64,000 nucleotides of DNA from Pseudomonas oryzihabitans (lineage in GTDB: Bacteria; Pseudomonadota; Gammaproteobacteria; Pseudomonadales; Pseudomonadaceae). The position numbers and the translations under genes are program-made. Location: assembly GCF_006384975.1 (NCBI RefSeq), contig NZ_CP021645.1:4554001-4618000 (forward strand), given 5' to 3'. Every line of letters starts with the position of its first letter. Position 1 is the stretch's first letter. Under the pieces are notes generated by a model. It was not told the DNA's origin. It made no database searches and was given only the letters and a program-made list of their open reading frames with translations. This document shows, one piece after another, positions 1 to 10,412 of this stretch.

Positions 1-368
1 GATTTGTGGCCGCTGTCCCTAGGGTCGGGACGAAGCGTCCGTGCTTCGAAAGGTCAACCGTCCGGAAACCGTGACGGTACAACTTGAACAATGCGGACTG
101 ATTGCCAGTGGCCATTACAGCCTCCAGCAAGGACCAGACAAAGACAGAATCAAATAGAAGTGGTTCTCAGCGAAGTTTCCTTTTTCCGGAATAACGACGA
201 TTTTGAGAGATCCGACAAGTTTCTTGCCAGGAAAGCCGTCGCCGCGCTGCAACCTTTTTATTGGAGGGAGATGACAGTCTTTCATGGAAGTAGCCCAGGG
301 GTTGTGATCGCCTAGCCACTTCGGACGTACAGGACATAAGGCCTTCTGCCATCCGTCGATTTGCCAAT
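1..368. other. Left edge, no supported gene
   Basis: This stretch lies downstream of yaaA, which is on the minus strand. Short open frames exist on both strands, but none has a recognisable domain, a good ribosome site or a plausible composition. I see no RNA gene or repeat here. It may hold the regulatory region of a gene outside the window. Confidence 0.4.
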
Positions 369-1148
369 TTAGTCATGAGGGGCGTCGCGGAGGAAGACCA
401 GCTTATCGGCCGTCGAGCGATCATCTGCATAGGCATAGCCTTGGTCGGCAAAGTCCCGCAGGTCGTCCACCTGGGTGATGCGCTGCTTGATCACGTGCCG
501 GGCCATCAGGCCGCGCGCCTTCTTGGCGTAGAAGCTGATGATCTTGTACTCGCCGTTCTTGAGATCGCGGAATTCCACGTCGACCACCCGGGCCTGCAGG
601 TGGGAGCGGCGCACGGCAGTGAAGTATTCGTTCGAGGCCAGGTTGAGCAGGACGTCATCGCCCTGGGCCGCCAGGTCCGCATTGAGCCAGTCGCTGATGC
701 GTTCGCCCCAGAAGGCATAGAGGTCCTTGCCGCGCGGATTGGCGAACTTGGTGCCCATCTCCAGGCGATAGGGTTGCATCAGGTCCAGCGGGCGCAATAG
801 CCCATAGAGTCCCGACAGCATGCGCAGGTGGCGCTGGGCGAAGTCGAAATCGTCAGCCTGGAAATCGTCCGCGGCGAGTCCGGTGTAGACGTCGCCCTTG
901 AAGGCCAGGATGGCCTGCTTGGCATTGGCCGGGGTGAAATCTGGCGTCCAGCTGCCGAAGCGGGCGACGTTGAGCGCGGCGATCTTGTCGGAGACGCCCA
1001 TCAGCTTGGCGACATCCGCTGGTGTTAGGTGCTTGAGCCCGTCGATCAGCTCGCGGGAGTGATCCAGGTATTGCGGCAGTGTGTGGCGGGTGGTGCTGGG
1101 TGGCGTGTCGTAGTCCAGCGTCTTGGCGGGCGAAATCACCATCAGCAT
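369..1148 (-). CDS. yaaA: Peroxide stress protein YaaA
   Basis: This 259-residue protein is full length for the YaaA (DUF328) family and begins with the typical [14 protein letters not shown]. Family members such as E. coli YaaA limit DNA and protein damage under hydrogen peroxide by lowering free intracellular iron, and they bind DNA. Conserved blocks around [21 protein letters not shown] and the lysine-rich C-terminal AKKARG segment are all present, so it looks functional. An AGGAG ribosome site lies upstream of the ATG. It is monocistronic and divergent from the phoH-type gene. The exact biochemical activity of the family is not settled. Confidence 0.95.
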   Translation of the reverse strand: MLMVISPAKTLDYDTPPSTTRHTLPQYLDHSRELIDGLKHLTPADVAKLMGVSDKIAALNVARFGSWTPDFTPANAKQAILAFKGDVYTGLAADDFQADDFDFAQRHLRMLSGLYGLLRPLDLMQPYRLEMGTKFANPRGKDLYAFWGERISDWLNADLAAQGDDVLLNLASNEYFTAVRRSHLQARVVDVEFRDLKNGEYKIISFYAKKARGLMARHVIKQRITQVDDLRDFADQGYAYADDRSTADKLVFLRDAPHD

Positions 1149-1503
1149 CGGGTTGGCTCCTCTTGGCGAGGCGCCATTCTAGAGGCCTGCGCTGCGCTAC
1201 TCCAGTGCTCGTTGCGCATGGGGTCGATAGGTATTGACCGCGCCACCAGGGCGACGTTGCCCGGGCAACCGACGATCGATACCGGTCTTGGAAAAAAACT
1301 CGGCGGCGCTAAAAAAAGCTTTTGTGCCCAAGGCCTTTTGCGTTATTACCGAACTGTCCGTCGCATCTCTCGGGTCCCGTGCCCTCATGTTGGCCGGTCC
1401 GTGAACCCGTTGCTGGAGCGACGGCACCTTTCGCTGCGGAGCGTCGTCCTGGCGCTCCGTCGACTGGCTTGCGAGTCAAGCGTTTCTGACGAGGTGAACG
1501 AGT
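1149..1503. promoter_or_regulatory. Divergent intergenic region yaaA / PIN-PhoH gene
   Basis: About 355 bases separate the divergent yaaA and PIN-PhoH genes, so promoters for both should lie here. An A-rich stretch ends in the palindrome AAAAGCTTTT at 1314-1323. A GAGG ribosome site precedes the PhoH-type start. I cannot assign -35/-10 boxes with confidence and I see no gene. Confidence 0.4.
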
Positions 1504-2895
1504 ATGGATGATCACGGACGCTCCCGCCCCACCCAGCCCACTCTCTATGTGCTCGACACCAACGTACTGATCCACGACCCCAACGCGCTGCTCAATTTCG
1601 AGGAGCATCACGTCGCCATTCCCATGACGGTCCTGGAGGAACTCGACAAGCTCAAGACGGGCAAGCACAACGTCGCCGCCGAGTGTCGGCAGGCGATCCG
1701 ACTGATCGACAGTGTCCTGGCCGAGTCCTCCCCCGAGGACGTCGAGCGGGGCGTACCCATTCCCCGCGGCAAGGGCGAGGCCAAGGGGCGCCTGTCCATC
1801 CTCATGGGCCGTCGTGCCGGGCCCATGGCCTGCCTGCCCGACGACATCAACGACAACCGCATCATCAACCAGCTCGTCGAATTGCGGAATCTGCATCCCC
1901 AGGAGCGGGTGGTGCTGGTCACCAAGGACATCAACATGCGCCTCAAGGCGCGTGGTTGCGGCATCGCCGCGGAGGACTACCAGACCGATCAGTTGCTCGA
2001 TGACGTCTCCCTGCTGTCCCAGGGCTATCACAACCTGCCGGGGTCCTTCTGGGACAATGTGAGCAAGGTGGAAAGTCGTCAGGAGCTGGGCCGGGTCTGG
2101 CATCGGGTACAGCTATCGGCCGAGTTGCCGCCTTTCAACGTCAACGACTTCGTGCTCGACGAGCAGGGCTTCGTCGGTTGGGTCAAGGCGGTGCGCGATG
2201 GCGAGGTGATCCTGCTCGACATGCACCAGGAACCCTTGATGCACCAGGAAGCCTGGGGTCTCAAGCCGCGTGACATCTATCAGGCGCTGGCGCTGTTCGC
2301 CCTGCTGGAGCCGGACATCCACCTGGTCAATCTCACCGGCGCCGCCGGTTCGGGCAAGACCATCCTGGCGTTGGCGGCGGCCATCGAGCAGACCATGGTC
2401 ACCAAGAGATACCGCCGGATCATCGCCACCCGCAGCGTCCAGGGGCTGGACGAGGACATCGGCTTCCTGCCCGGCACCGAGGCCGAGAAGATGGAGCCCT
2501 GGCTGGGCGCCATCACCGACAACCTCGAAGCCCTGCACATGGATGACCACAACCCCCACGGCAGCGTGGACTACATCCTGAGCAAGGTGCCGCTGCAGTT
2601 CAAATCCCTCAACTACATCCGCGGTCGTAGTTTCCAGCAGAGTCTGATCCTCATCGACGAATGCCAGAACCTCACCCCGCACCAGATGAAGACCATCATC
2701 ACTCGCGCCGGCAGCGGCTCCAAGGTGATCTGCCTGGGTAATCTGGCGCAGATCGATACCCCCTACCTCTCGGCCACCAGCTCGGGCCTCACTTACCTTT
2801 CCGAACGCTTCAAGGGCTTCAACCACGGGGTGCACATCACCCTGCAGGGCGTACCCCGTTCCGTCCTCGCCGAATACGCCGAGGCTCATCTGTAA
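1504..2895 (+). CDS. PIN-PhoH family ATPase/ribonuclease
   Basis: This 463-residue protein has an N-terminal PIN nuclease domain (residues 10-150, starting LYVLDTNVLIHD, with the expected acidic residues). A C-terminal PhoH ATPase domain follows (about 240-460), with Walker A GAAGSGKT and a Walker B-like LILIDECQN. This is the PhoH2 architecture. Mycobacterial PhoH2 is an ATP-driven RNA helicase and sequence-specific RNase, so an RNA-processing role in the cytoplasm is expected by homology. In some PhoH2 systems a small antitoxin-like gene lies upstream; I see none here. A strong hairpin at 2906-2929 follows the stop codon. Confidence 0.9.
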   Translation: MDDHGRSRPTQPTLYVLDTNVLIHDPNALLNFEEHHVAIPMTVLEELDKLKTGKHNVAAECRQAIRLIDSVLAESSPEDVERGVPIPRGKGEAKGRLSILMGRRAGPMACLPDDINDNRIINQLVELRNLHPQERVVLVTKDINMRLKARGCGIAAEDYQTDQLLDDVSLLSQGYHNLPGSFWDNVSKVESRQELGRVWHRVQLSAELPPFNVNDFVLDEQGFVGWVKAVRDGEVILLDMHQEPLMHQEAWGLKPRDIYQALALFALLEPDIHLVNLTGAAGSGKTILALAAAIEQTMVTKRYRRIIATRSVQGLDEDIGFLPGTEAEKMEPWLGAITDNLEALHMDDHNPHGSVDYILSKVPLQFKSLNYIRGRSFQQSLILIDECQNLTPHQMKTIITRAGSGSKVICLGNLAQIDTPYLSATSSGLTYLSERFKGFNHGVHITLQGVPRSVLAEYAEAHL

Positions 2896-2905
2896 TATCC
2901 CTCGG

Positions 2906-2929
2906 TCCCCGCCCAGCCTCGGGCGGGGA
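2906..2929 (+). terminator. Hairpin terminator after PIN-PhoH gene
   Basis: The arms TCCCCGCCC and GGGCGGGGA pair perfectly across a six-base loop. Only a weak T run follows (TCAAATC). The hairpin lies between the PIN-PhoH gene and moaC and probably ends transcription of the former. Confidence 0.7.
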
Positions 2930-2982
2930 TCAAATCCCCTGCGGCGGGTCTACAATGGCAGGTCCTTTCCAGGAGTCATGCC

Positions 2983-3462
2983 GTGCTGACCCATCTCGAT
3001 TCCCAAGGCCGTGCCAACATGGTCGATGTCACCGACAAGCAAGTGACCTTCCGTGAAGCCACGGCCGAAGCCCGGGTGCGCCTGCGTCCGGAAACCCTCG
3101 CGCTGATCCAGAGCGGTGGCCATCCCAAGGGCGATGTCTTCGCCGTGGCACGCATCGCCGGCATCCAGGCGGCGAAGAAGACCGCCGATCTCATCCCGCT
3201 GTGCCATCCGCTGATGCTGACCAGCGTCAAGGTCAACCTGACCGCCGAGGCGCCCGACGCGGTGCGCATCACCACCACCTGCAAACTGTCCGGCCAGACC
3301 GGAGTGGAGATGGAGGCCCTGACCGCCGCCAGCGTGGCGGCACTCACGCTCTATGACATGTGCAAGGCGGTCGACCGCGGCATGACCATCGAAGCCGTAC
3401 GCCTACTGGAAAAGAGCGGCGGCAAGAGCGGTCATTTCCGCGCCGAGGAGCAGCCGGCATGA
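2983..3462 (+). CDS. moaC: Cyclic pyranopterin monophosphate synthase MoaC
   Basis: MoaC converts the GTP-derived 3',8-cyclo intermediate made by MoaA into cPMP in molybdenum cofactor synthesis. The 159-residue protein shows the family's conserved MVDVTDK start, [12 protein letters not shown] and the active-site segment [11 protein letters not shown]...MCKAVD. The start is GTG, preceded by AGGAG at 2971-2975 with a 7-base spacer; the ATG at 2978 is out of frame. It begins a moaC-moaD-moaE operon whose next gene overlaps by four bases (ATGA). No moaA is seen in this window, so it must lie elsewhere. Confidence 0.97.
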   Translation: MLTHLDSQGRANMVDVTDKQVTFREATAEARVRLRPETLALIQSGGHPKGDVFAVARIAGIQAAKKTADLIPLCHPLMLTSVKVNLTAEAPDAVRITTTCKLSGQTGVEMEALTAASVAALTLYDMCKAVDRGMTIEAVRLLEKSGGKSGHFRAEEQPA

Positions 3463-3710
3463 TCCGCGTGCAATTCTTCGCCCGCTATCGCGAGGTGCTG
3501 GGCCGCGCCGAAGAAGCTCTGCCTTGGGCGCCGGATCTCGCCACCGTCGGCGACCTGCGCGAACACCTGGTCCAACGCGGCGGTCTTTGGAGCGAAATCC
3601 TGGGTGAGCGCGGCCTGATGTGTGCACGCAACGAAGAGCTCTGCGGCCTCGCCGAGCCCTTGCGTGATGGCGACGAGGTCGCTTTCTTTCCCACCGTGAC
3701 CGGAGGTTGA
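3459..3710 (+). CDS. moaD: Molybdopterin synthase small subunit MoaD
   Basis: MoaD is the ubiquitin-fold sulfur carrier that donates sulfur from its C-terminal thiocarboxylate to cPMP within molybdopterin synthase. This 83-residue protein begins [15 protein letters not shown] and ends in the required Gly-Gly (VTGG), the site adenylated by MoeB. The start overlaps the moaC stop as ATGA, which indicates translational coupling. An upstream in-frame extension inside moaC is not used, because the homologous part begins at this ATG. Confidence 0.95.
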   Translation: MIRVQFFARYREVLGRAEEALPWAPDLATVGDLREHLVQRGGLWSEILGERGLMCARNEELCGLAEPLRDGDEVAFFPTVTGG

Positions 3711-3712
3711 CC

Positions 3713-4168
3713 ATGGCCATCCGTGTTCAGGCGGCAGCCTTCGATCCCGGCCAGGAACTCAATGCCCTGCATGCCGCCAATACCGGCATCGGAGCGGTAG
3801 TGGGGTTCGTGGGCTACGTACGCGACTTCAACGACGGGCGCGATGTCGGTGGCCTGTTCCTCGAGCACTTTCCCGGCATGACCGAGAAGGCCCTGGCGCG
3901 TATCGCCGAGGAAGCCCGTCAGCGCTGGCCGCTGCTGGGCGTCGACATCCTGCATCGCATCGGTCGCCTGGAGCCGGGCGAGCCCATCGTCTTCGTCGGC
4001 ACCGCCAGCGCCCATCGCCAGGCCGCCTTCGACGCCTGCAACTTCGTGATGGATTATCTCAAGACCCGTGCCCCCTTCTGGAAGAAGGAAGACACGTCCG
4101 AAGGCCCGCGCTGGGTGGAGGGACGGGCCAGCGACCAGGATGCCGCTGGGCGTTGGGCGAAGGGGTGA
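3713..4168 (+). CDS. moaE: Molybdopterin synthase catalytic subunit MoaE
   Basis: MoaE is the large subunit of molybdopterin synthase. With MoaD it inserts two sulfurs into cPMP. The 151-residue protein shows family motifs: GAVVGFVGYVRDFN, a glycine-rich segment near LFLEHFPGM, HRIGRLEPGE and the catalytic lysine region YLKTRAPFWKKE. The ATG at 3713 is chosen over an in-frame TTG at 3707 because GGAGG at 3702-3706 fits the ATG. It ends the moaCDE operon and is followed by an inverted REP pair. Confidence 0.96.
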   Translation: MAIRVQAAAFDPGQELNALHAANTGIGAVVGFVGYVRDFNDGRDVGGLFLEHFPGMTEKALARIAEEARQRWPLLGVDILHRIGRLEPGEPIVFVGTASAHRQAAFDACNFVMDYLKTRAPFWKKEDTSEGPRWVEGRASDQDAAGRWAKG

Positions 4169-4214
4169 TAGGAAAAGACGCGAGGCGAGGATTATCCTCC
4201 AGCCTGGAAACTAA

Positions 4215-4276
4215 TCGCGGCCATGGGCCGCTCCTACAGCGCCTGATGCAACTGTAGGAGCGGCCCATGGCCGCGA
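4215..4276. repeat. Inverted pair of REP elements
   Basis: Two 25-base arms (4215-4239 and 4252-4276) are perfect reverse complements around a 12-base spacer. Each holds the core GTAGGAGCGGCC seen in pseudomonad REP elements, which are dispersed by RAYT transposases and often sit between convergent genes. Here the pair sits between the convergent moaE and rhlB ends and may act as a bidirectional mRNA 3'-end structure. No RAYT gene is in the window. Confidence 0.85.
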
Positions 4277-4340
4277 AAGGTTCAGCCAGCGGAGCAATAG
4301 CTTCGACAGACCTCCAGGGTAGAGGCCGAACGAATATGCC

Positions 4341-5819
4341 TCAACGCTGCCGAGGCACCGGCTTGAGCAGCTCGGCCGGGGGCATCTCGCAGGCGATCTT
4401 GCGGCCCAGCAGGGTTTCGATGGGCGGCAGGGCGAAGGCGTCGTCTTCACCGGCGAAGCTGATAGACGTACCACTGGCCCCGGCGCGGCCGGTACGGCCG
4501 ATGCGGTGCACGTAGTCGTCCGGGTCTTCCGGCAGGGTGAAGTTGATCACGTGGCTGATGCCGTCGACGTGGATGCCGCGACCGGCCACATCGGTGGCCA
4601 CCAGCACGCGGATCTTGCCGGCGCGGAAGCCTTCCAAGGTTTTGATGCGCTTGTGCTGGGGCACGTCGCCGGACATCTGGGCGGCGCTGATGCCGTCCTT
4701 GGTCAGGCGTTCCTCGATGCGGCGCACCTCGTCGCGACGGTTGGCGAACACCATCACCCGCTCCCAGTTGTTCTGGGCGACCAGGTTGTAGAGCAGCCGG
4801 TACTTGTCGCTGGAGGAGACGGCGTAGACGTGCTGCTCGACGGTGTCGCTGGCAACGTTCTCCGGCTCGATCTCGACGATGGCCGGGTTGGTGGTCCATT
4901 GCCGCGCCAGGTTCATCACATCCTCGGTGAAGGTGGCGGAGAACAGCAAGGTCTGGCGTTCGCTCTTGGGCGGGGTCTGGCGGATGATCTGCCGTACCTG
5001 GGGGATGAAGCCCATGTCCAGCATGCGGTCGGCTTCGTCCAGCACCATGACCTCGACCATGTCCAGGTGGACCTCGCCACGCTGGTTGAAGTCCAGCAGA
5101 CGACCGGGAGTGGCCACCAGGATGTCGCAGTAGCGGGCTTCGAGCTGCTTGAGCTGCTTGTCGAAGTCCATGCCGCCGACGAAGCTCATGACGTTCAGCC
5201 CGGTGTACTTGGCCAGGTCCAGGGCGTCGTTGGCGATCTGCACCACCAGCTCGCGGGTCGGCGCGATGATCAGCGCCCGCGGCTCGCCCATGTAGCGCTC
5301 TTTGGGCGGCGGGGTGGTGAGCAACTGGGTGATGGTGGAAATCAGGAAGGCCGCGGTCTTGCCGGTGCCGGTCTGGGCGCGGCCTATGGCATCCTGGCCC
5401 TTGAGGGTGAAACCCAGCACCTGCGCCTGGATCGGCGTGCAATAGGGGAAGCCGAGATCATGGATGCCGTGCATCAGGCGCGGATCCAGGTTGAAGTCGT
5501 GGAAGCGTGTCTTGCCTTCCTGGGGCTCGACCACGAAGTCTTCCAGCTTCCAGGTATCGACCGGCTTGGGTTTGCGCGGACTGCGCTCACGGCGCGGCTT
5601 GGCAGGCTTGTCCGCCTGGGCACGCGGCTCCTGGGTACGGGCTTCGTTCGGCTGTCTGGGCTTGCGGGGCGACCGCTCTACCTGAGGCTCGGGCGTGGCG
5701 ACGGCGGTAGGCGAGGGGGCTTCGGAGGGAGCGCTGGGGATAACCTGGGGCGCAGAGGGGACGGTCGGCTGAGCGACGTCCTGGTCTTTGCCCAGAAATT
5801 TTTTGAGTGCCTTGAGCAC
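4341..5819 (-). CDS. rhlB: DEAD-box RNA helicase RhlB
   Basis: This ATP-dependent RNA helicase unwinds structured RNA, in many gammaproteobacteria as part of the RNase E degradosome. The 492-residue protein has a low-complexity Pro/Lys/Arg-rich N-terminal extension (about 15-90) before the core, an arrangement common in pseudomonads. Core motifs are a Q motif (CTPIQAQ), [26 protein letters not shown] and HRIGRTGR. The basic extension probably binds RNA and is not found in E. coli RhlB. It is convergent with moaE. Confidence 0.93.
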   Translation of the reverse strand: MLKALKKFLGKDQDVAQPTVPSAPQVIPSAPSEAPSPTAVATPEPQVERSPRKPRQPNEARTQEPRAQADKPAKPRRERSPRKPKPVDTWKLEDFVVEPQEGKTRFHDFNLDPRLMHGIHDLGFPYCTPIQAQVLGFTLKGQDAIGRAQTGTGKTAAFLISTITQLLTTPPPKERYMGEPRALIIAPTRELVVQIANDALDLAKYTGLNVMSFVGGMDFDKQLKQLEARYCDILVATPGRLLDFNQRGEVHLDMVEVMVLDEADRMLDMGFIPQVRQIIRQTPPKSERQTLLFSATFTEDVMNLARQWTTNPAIVEIEPENVASDTVEQHVYAVSSSDKYRLLYNLVAQNNWERVMVFANRRDEVRRIEERLTKDGISAAQMSGDVPQHKRIKTLEGFRAGKIRVLVATDVAGRGIHVDGISHVINFTLPEDPDDYVHRIGRTGRAGASGTSISFAGEDDAFALPPIETLLGRKIACEMPPAELLKPVPRQR

Positions 5820-5914
5820 GGAGGGTCTCGATCATGGAAAGCGGAATGAGACCGCAGTGTAAAGCAACCGACGTGCCCGGCAACAACTACCTGCCGAACA
5901 TAGGCGAGATCGGC

Positions 5915-6868
5915 TCAGCCGCTGATCCGATTTCGCCCGGCGCCCTTGGCCTCGTACAGGGACTTGTCCGCCCGTCCGACCAACTCGTCCAGGCTATCGG
6001 CCTTGCGCATCTGTGCCAGCCCGATGGAGACGGTCACGCCCGGCAGCTTGCCGCAGGGTGAATAGAAGTCCTTGATGTCTGCCAAGCTCTGGCGCAGACG
6101 CTCCGCGATGGCTATGGCTTCGTCACGGTCGATTTCCGGCAGCAGGATGACGAATTCTTCGCCGCCATAGCGGGCCATGCTGTCCTTGGGACGCAACTGG
6201 TCCCTCAGGGTGTTGGCGACCAGGCAAAGGGCATAGTCGCCCGCCAGGTGGCCATGGGTGTCGTTGTAGCGCTTGAAGTGATCGACATCGAGCATCAGCA
6301 GGCTCAGGGGCTGCCGATTGAAGGCGCAACGGGTGCTCTCGCGTTCGAACAGTTGCTCGAGACGGCGACGATTGAACAGTCCGGTCAGGGTATCGACGTT
6401 GGCATTGCGTTCGGTGTCGACGATCAGTTGGTTACCCCGCCGCATCCGCTCGCACAGGATGCCGAGCAGGTTGTGCATGGCCTTGGCCGAGCGCTCGATC
6501 AAATCGAGGACCAGGTCGCGATGCAGGCAGAGGACCTGGGTATCGGCCTCGGCGATGACGTGGGCGCTGGGTCTTTCGCTGTCGAGAAAGCTGATTTCGC
6601 CGGAACATTCCCCCGCACCCAATAGATAGATGGGCGGATTTTCCGGAGAGCCCAGATGGACGCGCAGGCGCCCCTCCAGAATCAGGTACATGTACTGATT
6701 GATCTGCGCGGGCGAGAGCAGGCACTCGCCGGCCACCAGATTACGGGTGGTCGAGCGGGCGATCAGGGCCTCCAGTAGATGGATTTCCACGCCCTCGAAC
6801 AGGCGCAGATCTCTCAGGGAGGCAACTGGTACTTCGGCCAACCATAGCGACAATGGGGCAGCCATCAA
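5915..6868 (-). CDS. Cyclic-nucleotide-binding domain / GGDEF diguanylate cyclase
   Basis: This 317-residue protein has an N-terminal cNMP-binding (Crp-type) sensor fold (about 20-135, including GECSGEISFLDSERPSA, the phosphate-binding cassette region). A GGDEF domain follows (about 160-315). The catalytic signature is GGEEF, so it should make c-di-GMP from GTP. An inhibitory RxxD site (RPKD) lies exactly five residues before it, which predicts product inhibition. No membrane segment is evident, so it is probably cytosolic. Whether the sensor binds cAMP or another ligand cannot be told from sequence. Confidence 0.88.
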   Translation of the reverse strand: MMAAPLSLWLAEVPVASLRDLRLFEGVEIHLLEALIARSTTRNLVAGECLLSPAQINQYMYLILEGRLRVHLGSPENPPIYLLGAGECSGEISFLDSERPSAHVIAEADTQVLCLHRDLVLDLIERSAKAMHNLLGILCERMRRGNQLIVDTERNANVDTLTGLFNRRRLEQLFERESTRCAFNRQPLSLLMLDVDHFKRYNDTHGHLAGDYALCLVANTLRDQLRPKDSMARYGGEEFVILLPEIDRDEAIAIAERLRQSLADIKDFYSPCGKLPGVTVSIGLAQMRKADSLDELVGRADKSLYEAKGAGRNRISG

Positions 6869-7070
6869 GAGATCACCCCACGGGCTGAAAGGAAAACTCG
6901 GGCCATAGCTGCTCCATGCACATCACGACCTTCAGGCACCCACACTGGACCGGTCGAGGCTCGCAAAGTTCTTGGGTTTTTCCCTTCCATGGGCTCCGTT
7001 AGTGGCCAGATGTCGCAAAGTGTCGACCGGTTTCCAAAATCCCTCGATCGCACGGGACTGCCGTTCGTGG

Positions 7071-8090
<1,020 letters not shown>

Positions 8091-9119
8091 ATGAAGATGG
8101 TGAAGTCTACCCTGGCAATTCTGACCACCGCCGCTGCTCTGGGCCTGTCCGGCATGGCTCACGCGGGCGCTACTCTGGATGCGGTGAAGAAGAAAGGTTT
8201 CGTGCAATGCGGCGTCAGCGATGGTCTGCCGGGCTTCTCCTTCACCGACTCCAAGGGTGAATACAAGGGTATCGACGTCGACGTCTGCCGCGCCGTCGCT
8301 GCAGCGGTGTTCGGCGACGCCAGCAAGGTTCGCTTCACGCCCCTGACCGCCAAGGAGCGCTTCACCGCGCTGCAATCCGGCGAAATCGATGTGCTGTCGC
8401 GCAACACCACCTGGACCAGCTCCCGTGATGGCGGCATGGGCCTGATGTTCACCGGCGTCACCTACTACGACGGCCAAGGCTTCCTGGTGAACAAGAAGCT
8501 GGGCGTGACCAGTGCCAAGCAACTGGACGGCGCCACCGTGTGCATCCAGGCCGGTACCACTACCGAGCTCAACCTGGCCGACTACTTCCGTTCCAACGGC
8601 ATGAAGTTCACCCCCATCACCTACAGCACCTCCGACGAGAGCGCCAAGTCCATGGAAGCCGGCCGTTGCGACGTGCTGACCTCCGACCAGTCGCAGCTCT
8701 ATGCTCAGCGCATCAAGCTGGCCAAGCCCGACGACTACGTGGTACTGCCCGAAGTCATTTCCAAGGAACCCCTGGCTCCGGCCGTGCGCCGCGGCGACGA
8801 CGACTGGTTCACCATCGTCAAGTGGTCCCTGTTCGCCATGGTCAGCGCCGAAGAGCTGGGCCTGACGTCGGCCAACGTCGAAGCCCAGGCCAAGGACTCC
8901 AAGAACCCTGACGTCCGTCGTCTGCTGGGTACCGATGGCGAGTTCGGCAAGGACCTGAAGCTGCCGAACGAGTGGGCGCTCAACATCGTCAAGCAGGTCG
9001 GCAACTACGGCGAAGTCTTCGAACGTAACGTCGGCATGGGCTCCGATCTGAAGATCAAGCGTGGTCTGAACGCCCTGTGGAACGCAGGCGGCCTGCAGTA
9101 CTCCCCGCCGGTCCGTTGA
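8091..9119 (+). CDS. aapJ: General L-amino-acid ABC transporter, periplasmic binding protein AapJ
   Basis: AapJ captures a broad range of L-amino acids in the periplasm and delivers them to AapQM. The 342-residue protein starts with a cleavable signal peptide (MKMVKSTLAILTTAAALG, cleaved near MAHA). It then shows the AapJ-type hallmarks GVSDGLPGFSF and DVLSRNTTWTSSRDG, which separate it from ordinary polar amino-acid binding proteins. It is first in aapJQMP. A long GC-rich hairpin follows the stop, a common way to keep binding-protein mRNA more abundant than the permease mRNA. Confidence 0.93.
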   Translation: MKMVKSTLAILTTAAALGLSGMAHAGATLDAVKKKGFVQCGVSDGLPGFSFTDSKGEYKGIDVDVCRAVAAAVFGDASKVRFTPLTAKERFTALQSGEIDVLSRNTTWTSSRDGGMGLMFTGVTYYDGQGFLVNKKLGVTSAKQLDGATVCIQAGTTTELNLADYFRSNGMKFTPITYSTSDESAKSMEAGRCDVLTSDQSQLYAQRIKLAKPDDYVVLPEVISKEPLAPAVRRGDDDWFTIVKWSLFAMVSAEELGLTSANVEAQAKDSKNPDVRRLLGTDGEFGKDLKLPNEWALNIVKQVGNYGEVFERNVGMGSDLKIKRGLNALWNAGGLQYSPPVR

Positions 9120-9161
9120 TTTCGGCGCTGTCGTCGCCGACACCTTTCGGATGTGTAGATT

Positions 9162-9196
9162 CTCGCCCTGCAGCGCTCGCCGCGCTGCGGGGCGAG
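9162..9196 (+). terminator. Intercistronic hairpin aapJ-aapQ (partial terminator / stabiliser)
   Basis: CTCGCCC pairs with GGGCGAG, and the stem continues inward through TGCAGCGC against GCGCTGCG, giving about 15 base pairs around a five-base loop. No T run follows and the permease ribosome site is near, so it more likely attenuates read-through or protects the aapJ 3' end than fully terminates. Confidence 0.65.
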
Positions 9197-9215
9197 GGTT
9201 TAATGAGGCTTAGAG

Positions 9216-10403
9216 ATGCAAAACGTTAGTAAAACCTCGCCACCGGTCCGCGGTTCGCTGCTCACCGACCCGCAGGCGCGCTCCTGGCTGTTCCAGATCG
9301 TCGCCGTGGTCGCCGTGGTGGCCTTCGGCTGGTTCCTGTTCAACAACACCCAGACCAACCTGGCCCACCGGGGGATCACCTCTGGCTTCGGCTTCCTCAA
9401 CAATTCCGCGGGCTTTGGCATCCCCCAGCACCTGATCCCCTATACCGAGGGTGACACCTACGGTCGGGTATTCCTGGTCGGCCTGCTCAATACCCTGCTG
9501 GTCTCGGTGATCGGTATCGTCCTGGCGACCATCATCGGCTTCGCGGTGGGCGTGGCACGGCTGTCGAACAACTGGCTGCTGCGCAAGGTCGCCACGGTCT
9601 ACATCGAGATCTTCCGCAACATTCCACCCCTGCTGTTGATCTTCTTCGTCTACTTCGCCGTGCTGGCGCCCCTGCCGGGACCGCGCCAGAGCCTGAGCCT
9701 GGGCGAAGCCTTCTTCGTCAACAATCGCGGCCTGTACATGCCAGCGCCCATTGCCGACGTCGGCTTCGTGCCGGGGCTGATCGCCTTGCTGATCGCCATC
9801 GTCGCCAGCGTTATCGTGGTGCGCTGGGCTCGCAAGCGGCGGCACGCCACCGGTGAACGCTTCCCGGTGCTGTGGACGGTACTGGCGCTGCTGATCGCTC
9901 TGCCGCTGCTGGCCGCTCTGGCATTCGGCAAGCCGCTGCACTGGGAGTTGCCGGAACTGCAGGGCTTCAACCTGCGCGGTGGCTGGGTGATCATCCCGGA
10001 ACTGGTATCCCTCGCCGTGGCCCTGTCGGTCTACACCGCGGCCTTCATCGGCGAAACGGTGCGCGGCGGTATCCAGGCGGTCAGCCATGGCCAGACCGAG
10101 GCGGCCAGTTCCCTGGGTCTGCGCCCAGGCCTGACCCTGCGGCTGGTGATCATTCCCCAGGCCATGCGGGTGATCATTCCGCCGCTGACCAACCAGTACC
10201 TGAACCTGATGAAGAACTCCTCGCTCGGCGCTGCGGTGGGTTATCCGGAGATGGTGGCGCTGTTCGCCGGTACCACCTTGAACCAGACCGGCCAGGCCAT
10301 CGAGACCATGGCCATCACCATGAGCGTCTACCTGGCCATCAGCATCAGCATCAGCCTGTTGATGAACTGGTACAACAAGCGCATCGCGCTGATCGAGCGT
10401 TAA
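9216..10403 (+). CDS. aapQ: General L-amino-acid ABC transporter permease AapQ
   Basis: This inner-membrane subunit of the Aap transporter has 395 residues with about eight hydrophobic segments. The His/Glu/Gln-type permease domain (HisM family) is split by a long insertion between the first transmembrane helices, as is usual for AapQ. The EAA loop that contacts the ATPase is visible as GQTEAASSLGLRPG. The start has GAGG upstream. The gap to aapM is nine bases, so the genes are co-transcribed. Confidence 0.92.
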   Translation: MQNVSKTSPPVRGSLLTDPQARSWLFQIVAVVAVVAFGWFLFNNTQTNLAHRGITSGFGFLNNSAGFGIPQHLIPYTEGDTYGRVFLVGLLNTLLVSVIGIVLATIIGFAVGVARLSNNWLLRKVATVYIEIFRNIPPLLLIFFVYFAVLAPLPGPRQSLSLGEAFFVNNRGLYMPAPIADVGFVPGLIALLIAIVASVIVVRWARKRRHATGERFPVLWTVLALLIALPLLAALAFGKPLHWELPELQGFNLRGGWVIIPELVSLAVALSVYTAAFIGETVRGGIQAVSHGQTEAASSLGLRPGLTLRLVIIPQAMRVIIPPLTNQYLNLMKNSSLGAAVGYPEMVALFAGTTLNQTGQAIETMAITMSVYLAISISISLLMNWYNKRIALIER

Positions 10404-10412
10404 GGAGCGCGT

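Noticed and set aside
91..315. A 74-residue open frame at the left edge
   Set aside because: No domain, poor start context and no family resemblance; probably chance.
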